Below are positions 15,836 through 23,758 of a stretch of DNA of 43,320 bases, one piece after another; position 1 is the stretch's first letter; each line of letters opens with the position of its first letter. A program made the position numbers and the translations under genes. Origin of the DNA: Candidatus Poribacteria bacterium. GTDB taxonomy: Bacteria; Poribacteria; WGA-4E; WGA-3G. Under the pieces are notes generated by a model. That model worked only from the letters and a program-made list of their open reading frames with translations. It had not been told where the DNA came from and made no database searches. The stretch lies in NCBI GenBank assembly GCA_012270865.1, contig JAAXHL010000013.1, positions 1 to 43,320 of the forward strand, given 5' to 3'.

Positions 15836-17092
15836 TCAGATGCCTAATCCTTCGTCAATTTCGCGTTGATAGGTATTGATGGATTCGTCTAACATCCGAT
15901 CCATCTGGACGATTTGTCCGGTGGCACCCGATTCGAGGATAGCATAAGAGACGGCGACAGAGCGTGTGCCTTGGTAGGCATCGACTTCGATTTCTCTGTT
16001 TCCAGCGATGGCTTCAGCAAATTCACCATATTCCATAGCGATATTCTTCGCGTCGCCTTGGGCAAAGCTGTAGTTCCATAGCCGGTCTCCGCCGAAGAGG
16101 TCTGCTGTGACAGCGTCCAATCGAAAGTCTGGCACGAGGTCCAGGATTCGTTGGTCGTCGATTGTTCCGTGTCCGTCAATATTGAGGGTAATATTCCCGC
16201 CGCCTCGGTCGCCGGGAAGTTTCATAGAACCTCGGGACCCGTGAATTTGTCGGAGCCATGTGCCTTGTCCCCAGGCTGCGTGATCTTCGATGTATTGTGC
16301 GACGGCACCGTTTTTGAAGGTGAGTGTGGCGTAAGCGGCATCCTCGGCGGTTGCCTCAAATTCGGCGGGCATCTCACGTTGCCATTTCGTGTAGACACCA
16401 GCAGGATTGGAGCCGGATTCACCGGTTACTGCAGCAGAATTATGTCGGATGGGTTCATGGAGTCGGGTTTGCGCGTAGACGGTATCGATTTCGCCGAGTA
16501 GGTACTCCATCATATCGGCGTAATGAACGCCGACATCGAGGAGTACACCGCTCTGGTTTTTCTGATGTCGCCAGACAGAGATAAGCATTCGGTTTGCGCC
16601 GCCGATTGCGTGATGCATGAGGAATCGTGGTGTGCCGATAACCTCTGCGTTGAGCAGTGCTTTTGCGAGTCTGTTGATAGGGTCGCGTCGGTAGTTCTCA
16701 GCGACGCTGAGGATAGCGTCAGATGCGTCAGCGGCACGACGGATGAGGTTACACGCGCGGACAGTTAGCCCCATCGGTTTTTCGACCATGGTATGCCAGC
16801 CGCGTTCAAGTGTTTCAATCGCCACGGTGTGATGATACGGTGGTGTGGTTGTTACATCAACGGCATCTACACCGACTTCAGCGAGTTCTTCAAGGTTTCC
16901 AACAACGGTAGGCTTTTCACCGAAACGTTCTTCTGCTTGTGCGGCAAGCGATTCGGCGTTTGCCTGGACGGGGTCGCATGCTCCGACGAGTTGAAACCGT
17001 TGCCAACCTGCCTGATGGAGTTCAGCTAACCCATACATGTGGCGGTGTCCCATCCCACCACATCCGACGATCGCCAATCTAATTTTGTCCAT
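15836..17092 (-). CDS. Gfo/Idh/MocA family oxidoreductase
   Basis: A 418-residue NAD(P)-dependent dehydrogenase-like protein, on the long side for the family. The dinucleotide loop G-C-G-G-M-G-H-R-H lies near residues 11-19. The E-K-P motif is in H-T-M-V-E-K-P-M-G (about 101-109). The second domain contains L-D-V-G-V-H-Y-A-D, which supplies the catalytic His and Asp candidates. A loop rich in Gly (P-G-D-R-G-G-G-N) is inserted late in the substrate domain. The gene converges on the dehydratase gene, 18 bp apart, with no clear terminator. Substrate unknown; a sugar or inositol derivative is the usual choice. Confidence 0.85.
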   Translation of the reverse strand: MDKIRLAIVGCGGMGHRHMYGLAELHQAGWQRFQLVGACDPVQANAESLAAQAEERFGEKPTVVGNLEELAEVGVDAVDVTTTPPYHHTVAIETLERGWHTMVEKPMGLTVRACNLIRRAADASDAILSVAENYRRDPINRLAKALLNAEVIGTPRFLMHHAIGGANRMLISVWRHQKNQSGVLLDVGVHYADMMEYLLGEIDTVYAQTRLHEPIRHNSAAVTGESGSNPAGVYTKWQREMPAEFEATAEDAAYATLTFKNGAVAQYIEDHAAWGQGTWLRQIHGSRGSMKLPGDRGGGNITLNIDGHGTIDDQRILDLVPDFRLDAVTADLFGGDRLWNYSFAQGDAKNIAMEYGEFAEAIAGNREIEVDAYQGTRSVAVSYAILESGATGQIVQMDRMLDESINTYQREIDEGLGI

Positions 17093-17123
17093 ATTACGTC
17101 CCCTTGTTCGTGCCTGCGTTTTT

Positions 17124-18692
17124 CTATATGCCTTCTCTCGATTTTAGGACTGCTTCTAACCGCTTAAGGTCTGCTTCCATTTGTGTCGTGTTTTCACGGT
17201 AGTATCTGGCACGGTTGCGTACTTTATTTGCGTACTGTTTACCTCTGCTGACGAGCGGCCCGTCTATCCGTACTTTGCCGGGACCGACGTTATAAGCACC
17301 GAGTGCCAAAGTCAGGTTACCTTTGTACTTCTCTAAAAGCATCTTGAAATAAGCGAGACCGGCGTGCAAGTTTTTGTACGGGTCAAATCGTTCATCTATA
17401 TTGGCATTAAGTGTTGGTTCCCGTTTATCTTGGTACTGTGGCACCTTAAGTCCGAGGTCGCGTGCGGTAGCTGGCATCACCTGCATTAATCCGGCGGCTC
17501 CATTCTTAGATACGGCGAGTGGATTAAAGTTAGATTCAGCGTAAATAATGGCGAGCATAAGTGGTAAGTCAATATGGTATTCTGTCGCGATTTGGACGCT
17601 CAGATACTCTCCCTTTGTCTGTCCTGGTAGCTCGGTTTCAATTTGTGTTTCGGATGTTGGTGTGCTCGCTCCATTTTTTTCTGGTATGACAATCAGGGGT
17701 TTAGGTATTGATGTTGCTATCGTCCTTGAGCCTGTCGCGTTAGATTTTTGTTCTTGTTTGTTAGCCTGAGAAGTATATCCAGTATTTTGTATTCCGTTGA
17801 AAGACATCCCTATTGAGATGAGGTGTCTGTGTTCGAGATTTTCCTGATTGAGATAGGTGTAATTGAATTCTTTTCCTGATTGGTTGAGTGAAAACCCGAC
17901 ACGCCATGATTGGAATGGAAGTTCATCGTTAAAGGCAAATGTTGACCCGACGTGTGCGGCGATTGTTTTGTTTCCGATTTCTATGCTTGTTCCGAAGTGG
18001 GACGGTGCGATGTCAAATCGGTTGTGCCATCGTATGATTGGATGGGGAGTAAAGACGGCTCCGATAGCGAGCTGCTGGTTGAAGGTTTGTAAGACGTATC
18101 CATCTGTGTGTCGGATGTTTACACCGGCAATATCGCGTAGTCGGATCCCGATAGCGAGGTGGGGGTTAAGTTCTGTGAGTAGACCGACATCGTAGTTTGG
18201 TGCCCAGAGGCTTCCGTAGTAAGGTGCGCGGCTGAATCCTGTGCTGGCACCGATTTGGAGCGATCCGAGTCTTCTGGCATAAGAGAAGAGTGCCTGATTA
18301 TTTCCGAGTTCAAAGCTGCCGATTGGGTTTGCGGCGTGCTTGAGTAGGAAGCGGTCATTGGCGTTTAGGTCAATGAAATTGATCCCGAATGTTCCGATAG
18401 ATTGGATAGGATAAGCGAAGGAGACGGCACCTTGGGATAGGTCGTATATGATGTTCCCGTGTTGCAGGGCAGCAAGCCCTGCGGGGTTCCAGAGGGGGCT
18501 TGTTGCGTCGTCTGCACTCCCTATAAATGCCCCACCTAACCCGATTCCGCGTGTACCGACTTCTGGTCTCAGGTCAAGCGGGTCTGATAATGTGTTTTTT
18601 TGACCGAGAAAATACGTGAATAGAAGAAAGACAGTCGCTACGAGTAGCAGACACCATTTACGGTATGGTAATGTACTTAGTTGGTTTTTCAC
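17124..18692 (-). CDS. PorV/UPF0164-like barrel domain fused to SLT lytic transglycosylase
   Basis: About 522 residues. After a signal-anchor-like N-terminus (basic, then L-L-L-V-A-T-V-F-L-L-F) comes a region with G-T-R-G-I-G-L-G-G-A-F-I-G-S-A-D-D-A and W-N-P-A-G-L-A, the hallmark of PorV/UPF0164 outer-membrane beta-barrel proteins. It continues in alternating beta-strand pattern to about residue 305. The C-terminal third is a lytic transglycosylase: Y-A-E-S-N-F with catalytic Glu near 386, G-A-A-G-L-M-Q-V-M-P-A-T, and A-Y-N-V-G-P-G-K-V. Such enzymes cleave glycan strands of peptidoglycan. GTG at 18692 is preferred (AAAGG 5 bases upstream); TTG at 18716 is possible. The start overlaps the end of the M23 gene. 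Confidence 0.8.
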   Translation of the reverse strand: MKNQLSTLPYRKWCLLLVATVFLLFTYFLGQKNTLSDPLDLRPEVGTRGIGLGGAFIGSADDATSPLWNPAGLAALQHGNIIYDLSQGAVSFAYPIQSIGTFGINFIDLNANDRFLLKHAANPIGSFELGNNQALFSYARRLGSLQIGASTGFSRAPYYGSLWAPNYDVGLLTELNPHLAIGIRLRDIAGVNIRHTDGYVLQTFNQQLAIGAVFTPHPIIRWHNRFDIAPSHFGTSIEIGNKTIAAHVGSTFAFNDELPFQSWRVGFSLNQSGKEFNYTYLNQENLEHRHLISIGMSFNGIQNTGYTSQANKQEQKSNATGSRTIATSIPKPLIVIPEKNGASTPTSETQIETELPGQTKGEYLSVQIATEYHIDLPLMLAIIYAESNFNPLAVSKNGAAGLMQVMPATARDLGLKVPQYQDKREPTLNANIDERFDPYKNLHAGLAYFKMLLEKYKGNLTLALGAYNVGPGKVRIDGPLVSRGKQYANKVRNRARYYRENTTQMEADLKRLEAVLKSREGI

Positions 18693-19452
18693 TTCTGCCT
18701 TTGTACCTAATTTCAAAGTGTAAGTGGGGTCCGGTAGATATTCCGGTATTTCCGGACAATCCGATGACCTTACCTTGACTTACAATTTGCCCGACTTTTA
18801 CCCTGATGCGCGACAAATGCCCATACCATGTCGTAAAGTTGTCTTCATGTTCTATTCCGACGAGTTTTCCGTAGCCGCCCCTGCGTCCTGCGAATATAAT
18901 TCTACCGGCTTTGGAGGCGTAGACGCGTGTGCCGACAGCGGCACGTAAGTCTATCCCATCATGCATCCTGTAACGACCTGTAACAGGATGGGGTCGATAG
19001 CCGTATTTCGAGGTAAGGACTAACGGGATTCGGAGCGGATCACTGAACCCGAAGGCACCGTCGTAGGGTATCCGAATTTCTGTGCCGATCTGTAGACTGC
19101 GAGGCGAAGAAATTGTGTTTAGTTTTTGTAGGTCTTTCCAATCAACGTTATGGCGATTCGCTATACCGATCAAAGTATCCCCAGGTCTAACCTGATACAT
19201 GATTTCTTTAAGGGCGAATGCCTTGCTCGGTATACGTAATGTTTTCCCGGTTTGTATACGGTGTGCTGATTTAATGCTGTTTGCTTGGATAATTGATTTG
19301 ACCGGTACTTTGTACTTCTGTGCGATTTCCGACAACGTTTCACCTTTTTGGATCATGTGCTGATGGAAACCGGCGGCAAATGCTATTCCAGGGAGTGCCC
19401 CTATAAGCAAAACAGTTATAAATGTAAAAGTGTGAATTGACCTTCTCTTCAT
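18658..19452 (-). CDS. Secreted LysM-M23 peptidoglycan endopeptidase
   Basis: A 264-residue exported protein: signal peptide 1-27, LysM repeats at about 31-75 and 85-129, then an M23 (LytM/NlpD-like) domain at 145-255. Zinc ligands are visible as H164 and D168 (M-H-D-G-I-D-L-R) and H243-x-H245 (G-P-H-L-H-F-E); Y150-G-Y-R-P-H-P-V-T-G marks the domain entry. All catalytic residues are present, so it is probably an active D,D-endopeptidase rather than a mere activator. AAGGCAAG precedes the ATG. It overlaps the following transglycosylase gene by 35 bp or more, suggesting translational coupling of two wall hydrolases. Confidence 0.9.
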   Translation of the reverse strand: MKRRSIHTFTFITVLLIGALPGIAFAAGFHQHMIQKGETLSEIAQKYKVPVKSIIQANSIKSAHRIQTGKTLRIPSKAFALKEIMYQVRPGDTLIGIANRHNVDWKDLQKLNTISSPRSLQIGTEIRIPYDGAFGFSDPLRIPLVLTSKYGYRPHPVTGRYRMHDGIDLRAAVGTRVYASKAGRIIFAGRRGGYGKLVGIEHEDNFTTWYGHLSRIRVKVGQIVSQGKVIGLSGNTGISTGPHLHFEIRYKGRSEKPTKYITIP

Positions 19453-19547
19453 CTCTTGCCTTAAAAATAATACAATAGCGTCAAATTCTGTAGTGTTTTT
19501 AAGCGGAGCAGATGTTGCTCATGTAGACAGATTTCCACTGCTATTAA

Positions 19548-20099
19548 CTAATTTCTGACGGTTAGTAAAACGTTTTTGGTGTCTGTAAAAATTTGCGTAT
19601 CAGTCTCAATTCCGGTGGAGCCGACTGAGACGACCTCGCTGATTACAGTTACAACCAGTTGAATAACTTCGACTTGGACGTTATCTCCATTTAACGATTG
19701 TGGTGCTGTCCAAGTAACAGGATTTTCGGTGCTTGCCGAAAGTTCACCAAATTGGGTAATGTTGAGCCAGTTCAGTGTGACACTGGTGCCTCTAACCTCT
19801 TTTAGTGAAGCGGTCAGTTCTACTGCCTCACCGGGTTGTACCGTTTTCTTGGTAACGGTAATTTTTACGTCAAGGTCGGTAATCTGTTGTGGTTCTGCCA
19901 CGTCCTGGGCTTGTGTAAGTACAACGATATCCTCTGTCATTTCACCTTTTTCTTCTGTTGTGACCGTTTCTGATTCCGACACAGGATTTTTTAGGTTGCT
20001 ACCGCCACAACTTGTTAAACTCAGGACAATCCCTATTAGGAAAATGTAAATCCCTATTAGGGACATGTAGAAAACCATGTCAATTCGAGATATTCTCAT
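19548..20099 (-). CDS. Lipoprotein with an Ig-like domain, function unknown
   Basis: A 183-residue protein with a hydrophobic signal and lipobox L-T-S-C (Cys31, followed by G-G), so it should be lipid-anchored. An acidic, Thr/Glu-rich linker follows. From about residue 75 a beta-strand-rich domain begins with I-T-V-T-K-K-T-V-Q-P-G-E-A-V-E-L-T-A, a common opening of Ig-like/PKD-type folds, with L-N-W near the expected core Trp. I do not recognise a specific family. GAGGACAG lies upstream of the ATG at 20099; the ATG codons at 20078 and 20066 are alternatives. It lies 95 bp before the M23 gene, on the same strand. Confidence 0.65.
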   Translation of the reverse strand: MRISRIDMVFYMSLIGIYIFLIGIVLSLTSCGGSNLKNPVSESETVTTEEKGEMTEDIVVLTQAQDVAEPQQITDLDVKITVTKKTVQPGEAVELTASLKEVRGTSVTLNWLNITQFGELSASTENPVTWTAPQSLNGDNVQVEVIQLVVTVISEVVSVGSTGIETDTQIFTDTKNVLLTVRN

Positions 20100-20209
20100 G
20101 CCGCTGTCCTCTCTTCATATTCGGATCGTGTGGAACATTTTGGTTTGTCAAGAAATAACGAATAATGAAGAGATTAAGTTACAAAATAGGTATTTTCAGC
20201 GCAAGAGAA

Positions 20210-20237
20210 TTAGGCTGAGGGTTTGACCCCAGCCTAA
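20210..20237 (-). terminator. Hairpin terminator after the cytochrome gene
   Basis: TTAGGCTG..GGG (20210-20221) pairs with CCCCAGCCTAA (20227-20237) with one bulged A, 7 bases past the stop codon. On the minus strand it is followed by TTCTCTT, only moderately T-rich. Confidence 0.5.
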
Positions 20238-20244
20238 ATTTCGG

Positions 20245-21027
20245 TTAGTTTCCGGCGTTTTCTAATTCTTGGCGCAGGAATGCGATAATATCTGCGACCT
20301 GTTGGTCGCTGAGGATATCAGGTGCATAGAAAGGCATGAGTACGCCGCCCCCACGGATTTTAGTTGCCCAACGTTCGAGTGTTGCATCGATATTCCGAGG
20401 CGGTCTGGTTCGGATGAGTTGGGGTCCGATACCGGCTTTATAGGGTGTCGGGTGGCAGACGACGCATGCGCGTCCGAAGAGTTGCCATCCGTTTTCAGCG
20501 TCGCCGGTCATAGCGGCGAGTTTTTCCCCGGCAGCCTTTTTGGCTTCGTCATCTAACATTGCTATTTCAAATTGGGGACCTTTGTTATCGCCGGAGATCG
20601 CTTTGAAATATGCCATGAGTGCTTCAGCGTGTTCTTCAGGAATTGCGGTTGGGTCCACTTCGGGACCTGGTATTCGCTGTAAGAAGTGTTGGTAGCAGAA
20701 ACCGCCGCCGCCTGCTGCGCGTTCAAAGATGTCGGCTGAGATCATTCCACCTTTTGCCTGTCCGCGGTGTGGGACACCGATCATACTGTGTCCAGCGCGA
20801 ATGACACCATCTGGTTTTGCTGCTTCGTCAAAATCTGCGTGGCAATTTGCGCAGGCAAGTCCGGTGGCATAGCCTTTTACTTTACCTGGTTTGATTGTTC
20901 CTTTAAAAGTTGGATCGTGAAAAAGTTCGCGCCCCAGTTGCGCTTTGTCTGACATTTGTGCTTGTGTGAAGAAGATAAATGCCGTGATTAAAACGCCACA
21001 TAGGGCAAACGAAACGAATTTACGCAT
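20245..21027 (-). CDS. Di-haem c-type cytochrome, periplasmic
   Basis: A 260-residue exported protein: signal peptide to about residue 23, then two haem-c attachment sites, C59-A-N-C-H63 and C188-V-V-C-H192. L-G-R-E-L-F-H-D-P near residue 31 resembles the opening of di-haem cytochrome/peroxidase-like domains, and M231 in G-V-L-M-P-F-Y is a good axial ligand for the second haem, whose domain ends with D-I-I-A-F-L-R as in class I cytochromes c. The role is periplasmic electron transfer, partner unknown. It has a perfect consensus promoter and GAGGGGG before the ATG, so high expression is likely. Stands alone. Confidence 0.85.
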   Translation of the reverse strand: MRKFVSFALCGVLITAFIFFTQAQMSDKAQLGRELFHDPTFKGTIKPGKVKGYATGLACANCHADFDEAAKPDGVIRAGHSMIGVPHRGQAKGGMISADIFERAAGGGGFCYQHFLQRIPGPEVDPTAIPEEHAEALMAYFKAISGDNKGPQFEIAMLDDEAKKAAGEKLAAMTGDAENGWQLFGRACVVCHPTPYKAGIGPQLIRTRPPRNIDATLERWATKIRGGGVLMPFYAPDILSDQQVADIIAFLRQELENAGN

Positions 21028-21059
21028 TATAAACCCCCTCTTAGTAATGTACTCTAAAT

Positions 21060-21088
21060 ATTATAGCAAATAATTCAAATTATGTCAA
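21060..21088 (-). promoter_or_regulatory. Perfect consensus sigma-70 promoter of the cytochrome gene
   Basis: On the minus strand: TTGACA (21088-21083), 17-bp spacer, TATAAT (21065-21060), about 32 bp before the ATG at 21027. It matches the consensus hexamers and optimal spacing exactly. Confidence 0.8.
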
Positions 21089-21162
21089 CAAAAAATTACA
21101 TAAAAAGTGCTTTTCATCAAATATTGCGGTGCTGTATGGTATTTATCGTCGGTTGGAGGCGT

Positions 21163-21729
21163 TTAGGTTGATTCCAACACGGCGATATAGGGTAGATTCC
21201 GATATTGTTGTGCGTAGTCAAGTCCGTATCCTACGACGAAAACATCTGGCACCTGAAAACCGATATAGTCGATAGTGACAGGTACTTGACGTTTAGCCGG
21301 TTTATTAAGGAGTGTGCACACCTTAAGGGTTTTCGGTTTCAGTGTCCATAGGTGTTCACAGAGAGTCTCCAAAGTTTGTCCGGTATCCACAATATCCTCA
21401 ACGATGAGGATATGTCGCTGTTTGAGATAATTGCTGCCGCCGTGAATAAGTTCGACTGCCGATGGTTGTGTGCTGTTGTGATAACTCGTGAGTTGTACAA
21501 ATTCAAAGCGGATTTGTACGTCTCTGCTGGCGTTTTCAAGTTGTGCCTCGAAGATAGCACGAGAGAGATCAGCGAAAAATATGACGCTCCCTCTAAGTAC
21601 ACCGAGGAGTACTAATTCTTGATTTTCATAATCGGCAGAAATCTGTGCGCCGAGTTCGCGAATGCGTTTCTGTAGGCACGATTCAGAGATAAGAACAGAT
21701 TTAGATAGCGGTTTCGTTGCTGTTGGCAT
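21163..21729 (-). CDS. hpt: Hypoxanthine phosphoribosyltransferase
   Basis: A 188-residue type I phosphoribosyltransferase. The PRPP-binding signature I-L-I-V-E-D-I-V-D-T-G-Q-T-L is at about residues 107-120, preceded by the flexible loop region with L-T-S-Y-H-N-S, and the L-G-V-L-R-G-S-V-I-F segment (about 42-51) is typical of HPRT. The C-terminal V-P-D-V-F-V-V-G-Y-G-L-D-Y-x-x-x-Y-R-N-L-P-Y-I is diagnostic. It salvages hypoxanthine (and often guanine) to the nucleotide. It overlaps the tilS gene by 29 bp; tilS-hpt adjacency is widespread in bacteria. Confidence 0.95.
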   Translation of the reverse strand: MPTATKPLSKSVLISESCLQKRIRELGAQISADYENQELVLLGVLRGSVIFFADLSRAIFEAQLENASRDVQIRFEFVQLTSYHNSTQPSAVELIHGGSNYLKQRHILIVEDIVDTGQTLETLCEHLWTLKPKTLKVCTLLNKPAKRQVPVTIDYIGFQVPDVFVVGYGLDYAQQYRNLPYIAVLEST

Positions 21730-23164
21730 AATTTAGGTAGAGATAGCGTTGCGTGTGCGGTTCGATCTTGAAGGGTTCACTGGTCGTATAACCGACAACC
21801 CACAAGATCACATCGCCGCAAACAAGGAGTGGAATGTTGTCTCGTTCGTGGCGAGGTACCTTTGCGTCTATGAAAAAATCTTTAATTTTTTTTCTCCCTT
21901 GCATACCATAGGGTTGAAACCGATCGCCTTCTCGTCGATTACGCAGCGTAAGCGGGAGTGCTTCCTCGAACGGTTCTGCAAGTATTCTTAACATTTCATA
22001 ATCAAATATTGCTTCAAATTTGCCGTCAGGGAATGTCCGTTTTCTATTAGATATTACATTCCCAAATTCTACGGTAATTTTTGCGTTTAAAGCCGCGATA
22101 TATGTTTCACCAACAGTGGTGATTGGATAGGAAAAATTTCCTATTTCAGCTGTTTTTTGCTCGAAGATGAGACGTTGATATGCACGCCGAAATTGTAAAC
22201 CGTTTGGAAGTGGCAGGACAGCATTAGGGGTTTCGCCTTCAATAAGACTTAGCATTGCATTGCAGTGTGGGAAATAGAGGTCACTCGTGGCACCTAACAT
22301 TTGAGAGACACTTTGCCGGAGGATTCGTCTTTGCAGTGCGAGATGGTGCTGTCGAAATTTTTCCCTATCAAGGGTAATAGTCTCTTGCGAGACTTGTATT
22401 TGGCACGTTTCAAATGCTGTGCGGGCGATTGTATCAAAGTATTCCGCTTCAGTACCTAATACATCGGCAGTGCGGCTTAATGCGGCTCTGATATTCGGAT
22501 TATAATTGTTCGCGAGCCTCGGTATCAACTCGTGGCGGATATGATTACGAAGATAGTATGTATCCGTGTTGGTTGCATCCTGTCGCGGGACAACATCTAT
22601 AGAATTCAGAAACGTCACAACCTGTTGACGTGTAAGTTCTATCAGAGGTCTAATAAATTTCCTATCCCTGACAGGACTAATGCCTTTCAATCCGTCGGTT
22701 CCGCTTCCGCGGATGAGGTTCATTAGAACCGTTTCGGCGATGTCGTCTTTTTGGTGTCCTAAGGCGACTTTCGTCGCGTCGGTTTCCGAACAGACGGAAT
22801 CGTAGAATTGGTAGCGTGCCTTGCGTCCGGCGGTTTCTACAGAGAGTTTCCACTGTTTTGCCAAACGGAACACATCTGCCTGCTCAATAGTGCAAGGCAG
22901 ATTTAGGTGTTCTGCGTGTTGTCGGACGAAGTCTGCGTCTGTGTCTGCCTCTGGGCGGAGGCAATGGTTTAGATGAACAACGTGCAGATGACATTTGAGT
23001 TTCTGGCGTAAAGCGTGCAGCCCGTATAGGAGTGCGAGCGAATCTGCGCCGCCTGAGACTGCGACGAGTACAGTTTCACCGTCCATGATCATTTTATGCT
23101 GTCTTATGAAGCGGTGCATCTGGTAGACGAAGTCGGTTGTCATGAGGTCGCCAATTTTTTCCAT
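21701..23164 (-). CDS. tilS: tRNA(Ile)-lysidine synthase
   Basis: About 487 residues. The PP-loop ATP pyrophosphatase motif S-G-G-A-D-S is followed by the H-L-N-H-C-L-R-P-E-A segment and G-H-Q-K-D-D-I-A-E-T, both conserved in TilS. The C-terminal domain contains R-R-E-G-D-R-F-Q-P-Y-G-M-Q-G-R-K-K-I-K-D and V-P-R-H-E-R-D. The enzyme converts C34 of tRNA-Ile(CAU) to lysidine so that it reads AUA; it is normally essential. The ATG at 23164 is chosen by family length, since upstream TTG (23197) has no binding site; ATG at 23143 is another possibility. It lies 51 bp downstream of a CAU-anticodon tRNA and overlaps hpt. Confidence 0.93.
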   Translation of the reverse strand: MEKIGDLMTTDFVYQMHRFIRQHKMIMDGETVLVAVSGGADSLALLYGLHALRQKLKCHLHVVHLNHCLRPEADTDADFVRQHAEHLNLPCTIEQADVFRLAKQWKLSVETAGRKARYQFYDSVCSETDATKVALGHQKDDIAETVLMNLIRGSGTDGLKGISPVRDRKFIRPLIELTRQQVVTFLNSIDVVPRQDATNTDTYYLRNHIRHELIPRLANNYNPNIRAALSRTADVLGTEAEYFDTIARTAFETCQIQVSQETITLDREKFRQHHLALQRRILRQSVSQMLGATSDLYFPHCNAMLSLIEGETPNAVLPLPNGLQFRRAYQRLIFEQKTAEIGNFSYPITTVGETYIAALNAKITVEFGNVISNRKRTFPDGKFEAIFDYEMLRILAEPFEEALPLTLRNRREGDRFQPYGMQGRKKIKDFFIDAKVPRHERDNIPLLVCGDVILWVVGYTTSEPFKIEPHTQRYLYLNYANSNETAI

Positions 23165-23214
23165 TCCCGGTAACGGACGGGGAGTCCGGTGTTTCAAACT
23201 GTGCCGAAAGGCGA

Positions 23215-23288
23215 TGCCGGTGCGGAGAGTCGAACTCCGGACAGCACGATTATGAGTCGTGTGCTCTAAACCACTGAGCTACACCGGC
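23215..23288 (-). tRNA. tRNA-Met (CAU anticodon; Ile2 not excluded)
   Basis: A 74-nt cloverleaf read on the minus strand: acceptor GCCGGTG/CACCGGC with discriminator A, D-arm AGCTCAGTGG, anticodon stem CACGA/TCGTG around loop CTCATAA, T-arm CGGAG-TTCGACT-CTCCG. All stems pair. CCA is not encoded. The anticodon CAU fits elongator Met, or tRNA-Ile2 after lysidine modification by the adjacent tilS product. Acceptor bases 4-5 are G-G rather than the C-C reported as a TilS determinant in E. coli, which favours Met, but this is weak evidence. Confidence 0.9.
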
Positions 23289-23381
23289 GCGTTTTGGGAT
23301 GGGTTCCAGAAACTATGAAGTTAAGGGTATTGTTTGTATGCTATTGTCGATGTATCAAAGAACGGATGCGGGTTGAAAAGA

Positions 23382-23455
23382 TTGCAGGGGGGGGATTTGA
23401 ACCCCCGTCCTCCGGGTTATGAGCCCGACGAGCTACCTGGCTGCTCTACCCTGCG
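23382..23455 (-). tRNA. Initiator tRNA-fMet (CAU)
   Basis: A 74-nt cloverleaf on the minus strand. It has the two initiator hallmarks: a C1 x A72 mismatch at the end of the acceptor stem (CGCAGGG against CCCTGCA), and three G-C pairs next to the anticodon loop (GGG-CTCATAA-CCC). The D-arm GAGCAGCCAGGTAGCTCGTC is close to the E. coli initiator. CCA is not encoded. Confidence 0.96.
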
Positions 23456-23477
23456 GCAAGAATATTATTTTCAATCA

Positions 23478-23562
23478 TGGTCGAGGAGGGACTTGAACCC
23501 TCACACCTGTTTAGGGCGACGGATTTTAAGTCCGTTGTGTCTACCGATTCCACCACTCGACC
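23478..23562 (-). tRNA. tRNA-Leu (UAA)
   Basis: An 85-nt class II tRNA on the minus strand: acceptor GGTCGAG/CTCGACC with discriminator A, anticodon loop CTTAAAA (anticodon TAA) in a CGGA/TCCG stem, a long variable arm (CGCCCTAAACAGGTG) and T-arm GAGGG-TTCAAGT-CCCTC. Length, variable arm and anticodon agree on Leu. CCA is not encoded. First gene of a tRNA cluster. Confidence 0.96.
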
Positions 23563-23576
23563 GAAATAATATTAAT

Positions 23577-23606
23577 AGTATACTCTATCTTTCGGGTGTT
23601 TGTCAA
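23577..23606 (-). promoter_or_regulatory. Promoter of the tRNA-tilS-hpt cluster
   Basis: On the minus strand: TTGACA (23606-23601), 18-bp spacer, TATACT (23582-23577), 15 bp before tRNA-Leu. All following genes on this strand (three tRNAs, tilS, hpt) could be read from it. Confidence 0.7.
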
Positions 23607-23721
23607 CTTTTTTTGACTTTATTTTTCAAAAGGCGTTGATTCTACTATGTTCGCGTGGAATTGTATGCTGTTTTTCTGGCGATGTAAGGGTGTCCTGGGG
23701 AAACTGGGGTTTCTTAAGGAC

Positions 23722-23750
23722 TTGACTTTTTTTTTCAAATCGCATATTAT
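23722..23750 (+). promoter_or_regulatory. Sigma-70-type promoter directly before the aldo/keto reductase start
   Basis: TTGACT (23722-23727), 17-bp spacer, TATTAT (23745-23750). The start codon is at 23759, so the predicted transcription start (about 23757) nearly coincides with it, implying a leaderless or almost leaderless mRNA. Same hexamers and spacing as the tnpB promoter. Confidence 0.65.
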
Positions 23751-23758
23751 AGGGTATT

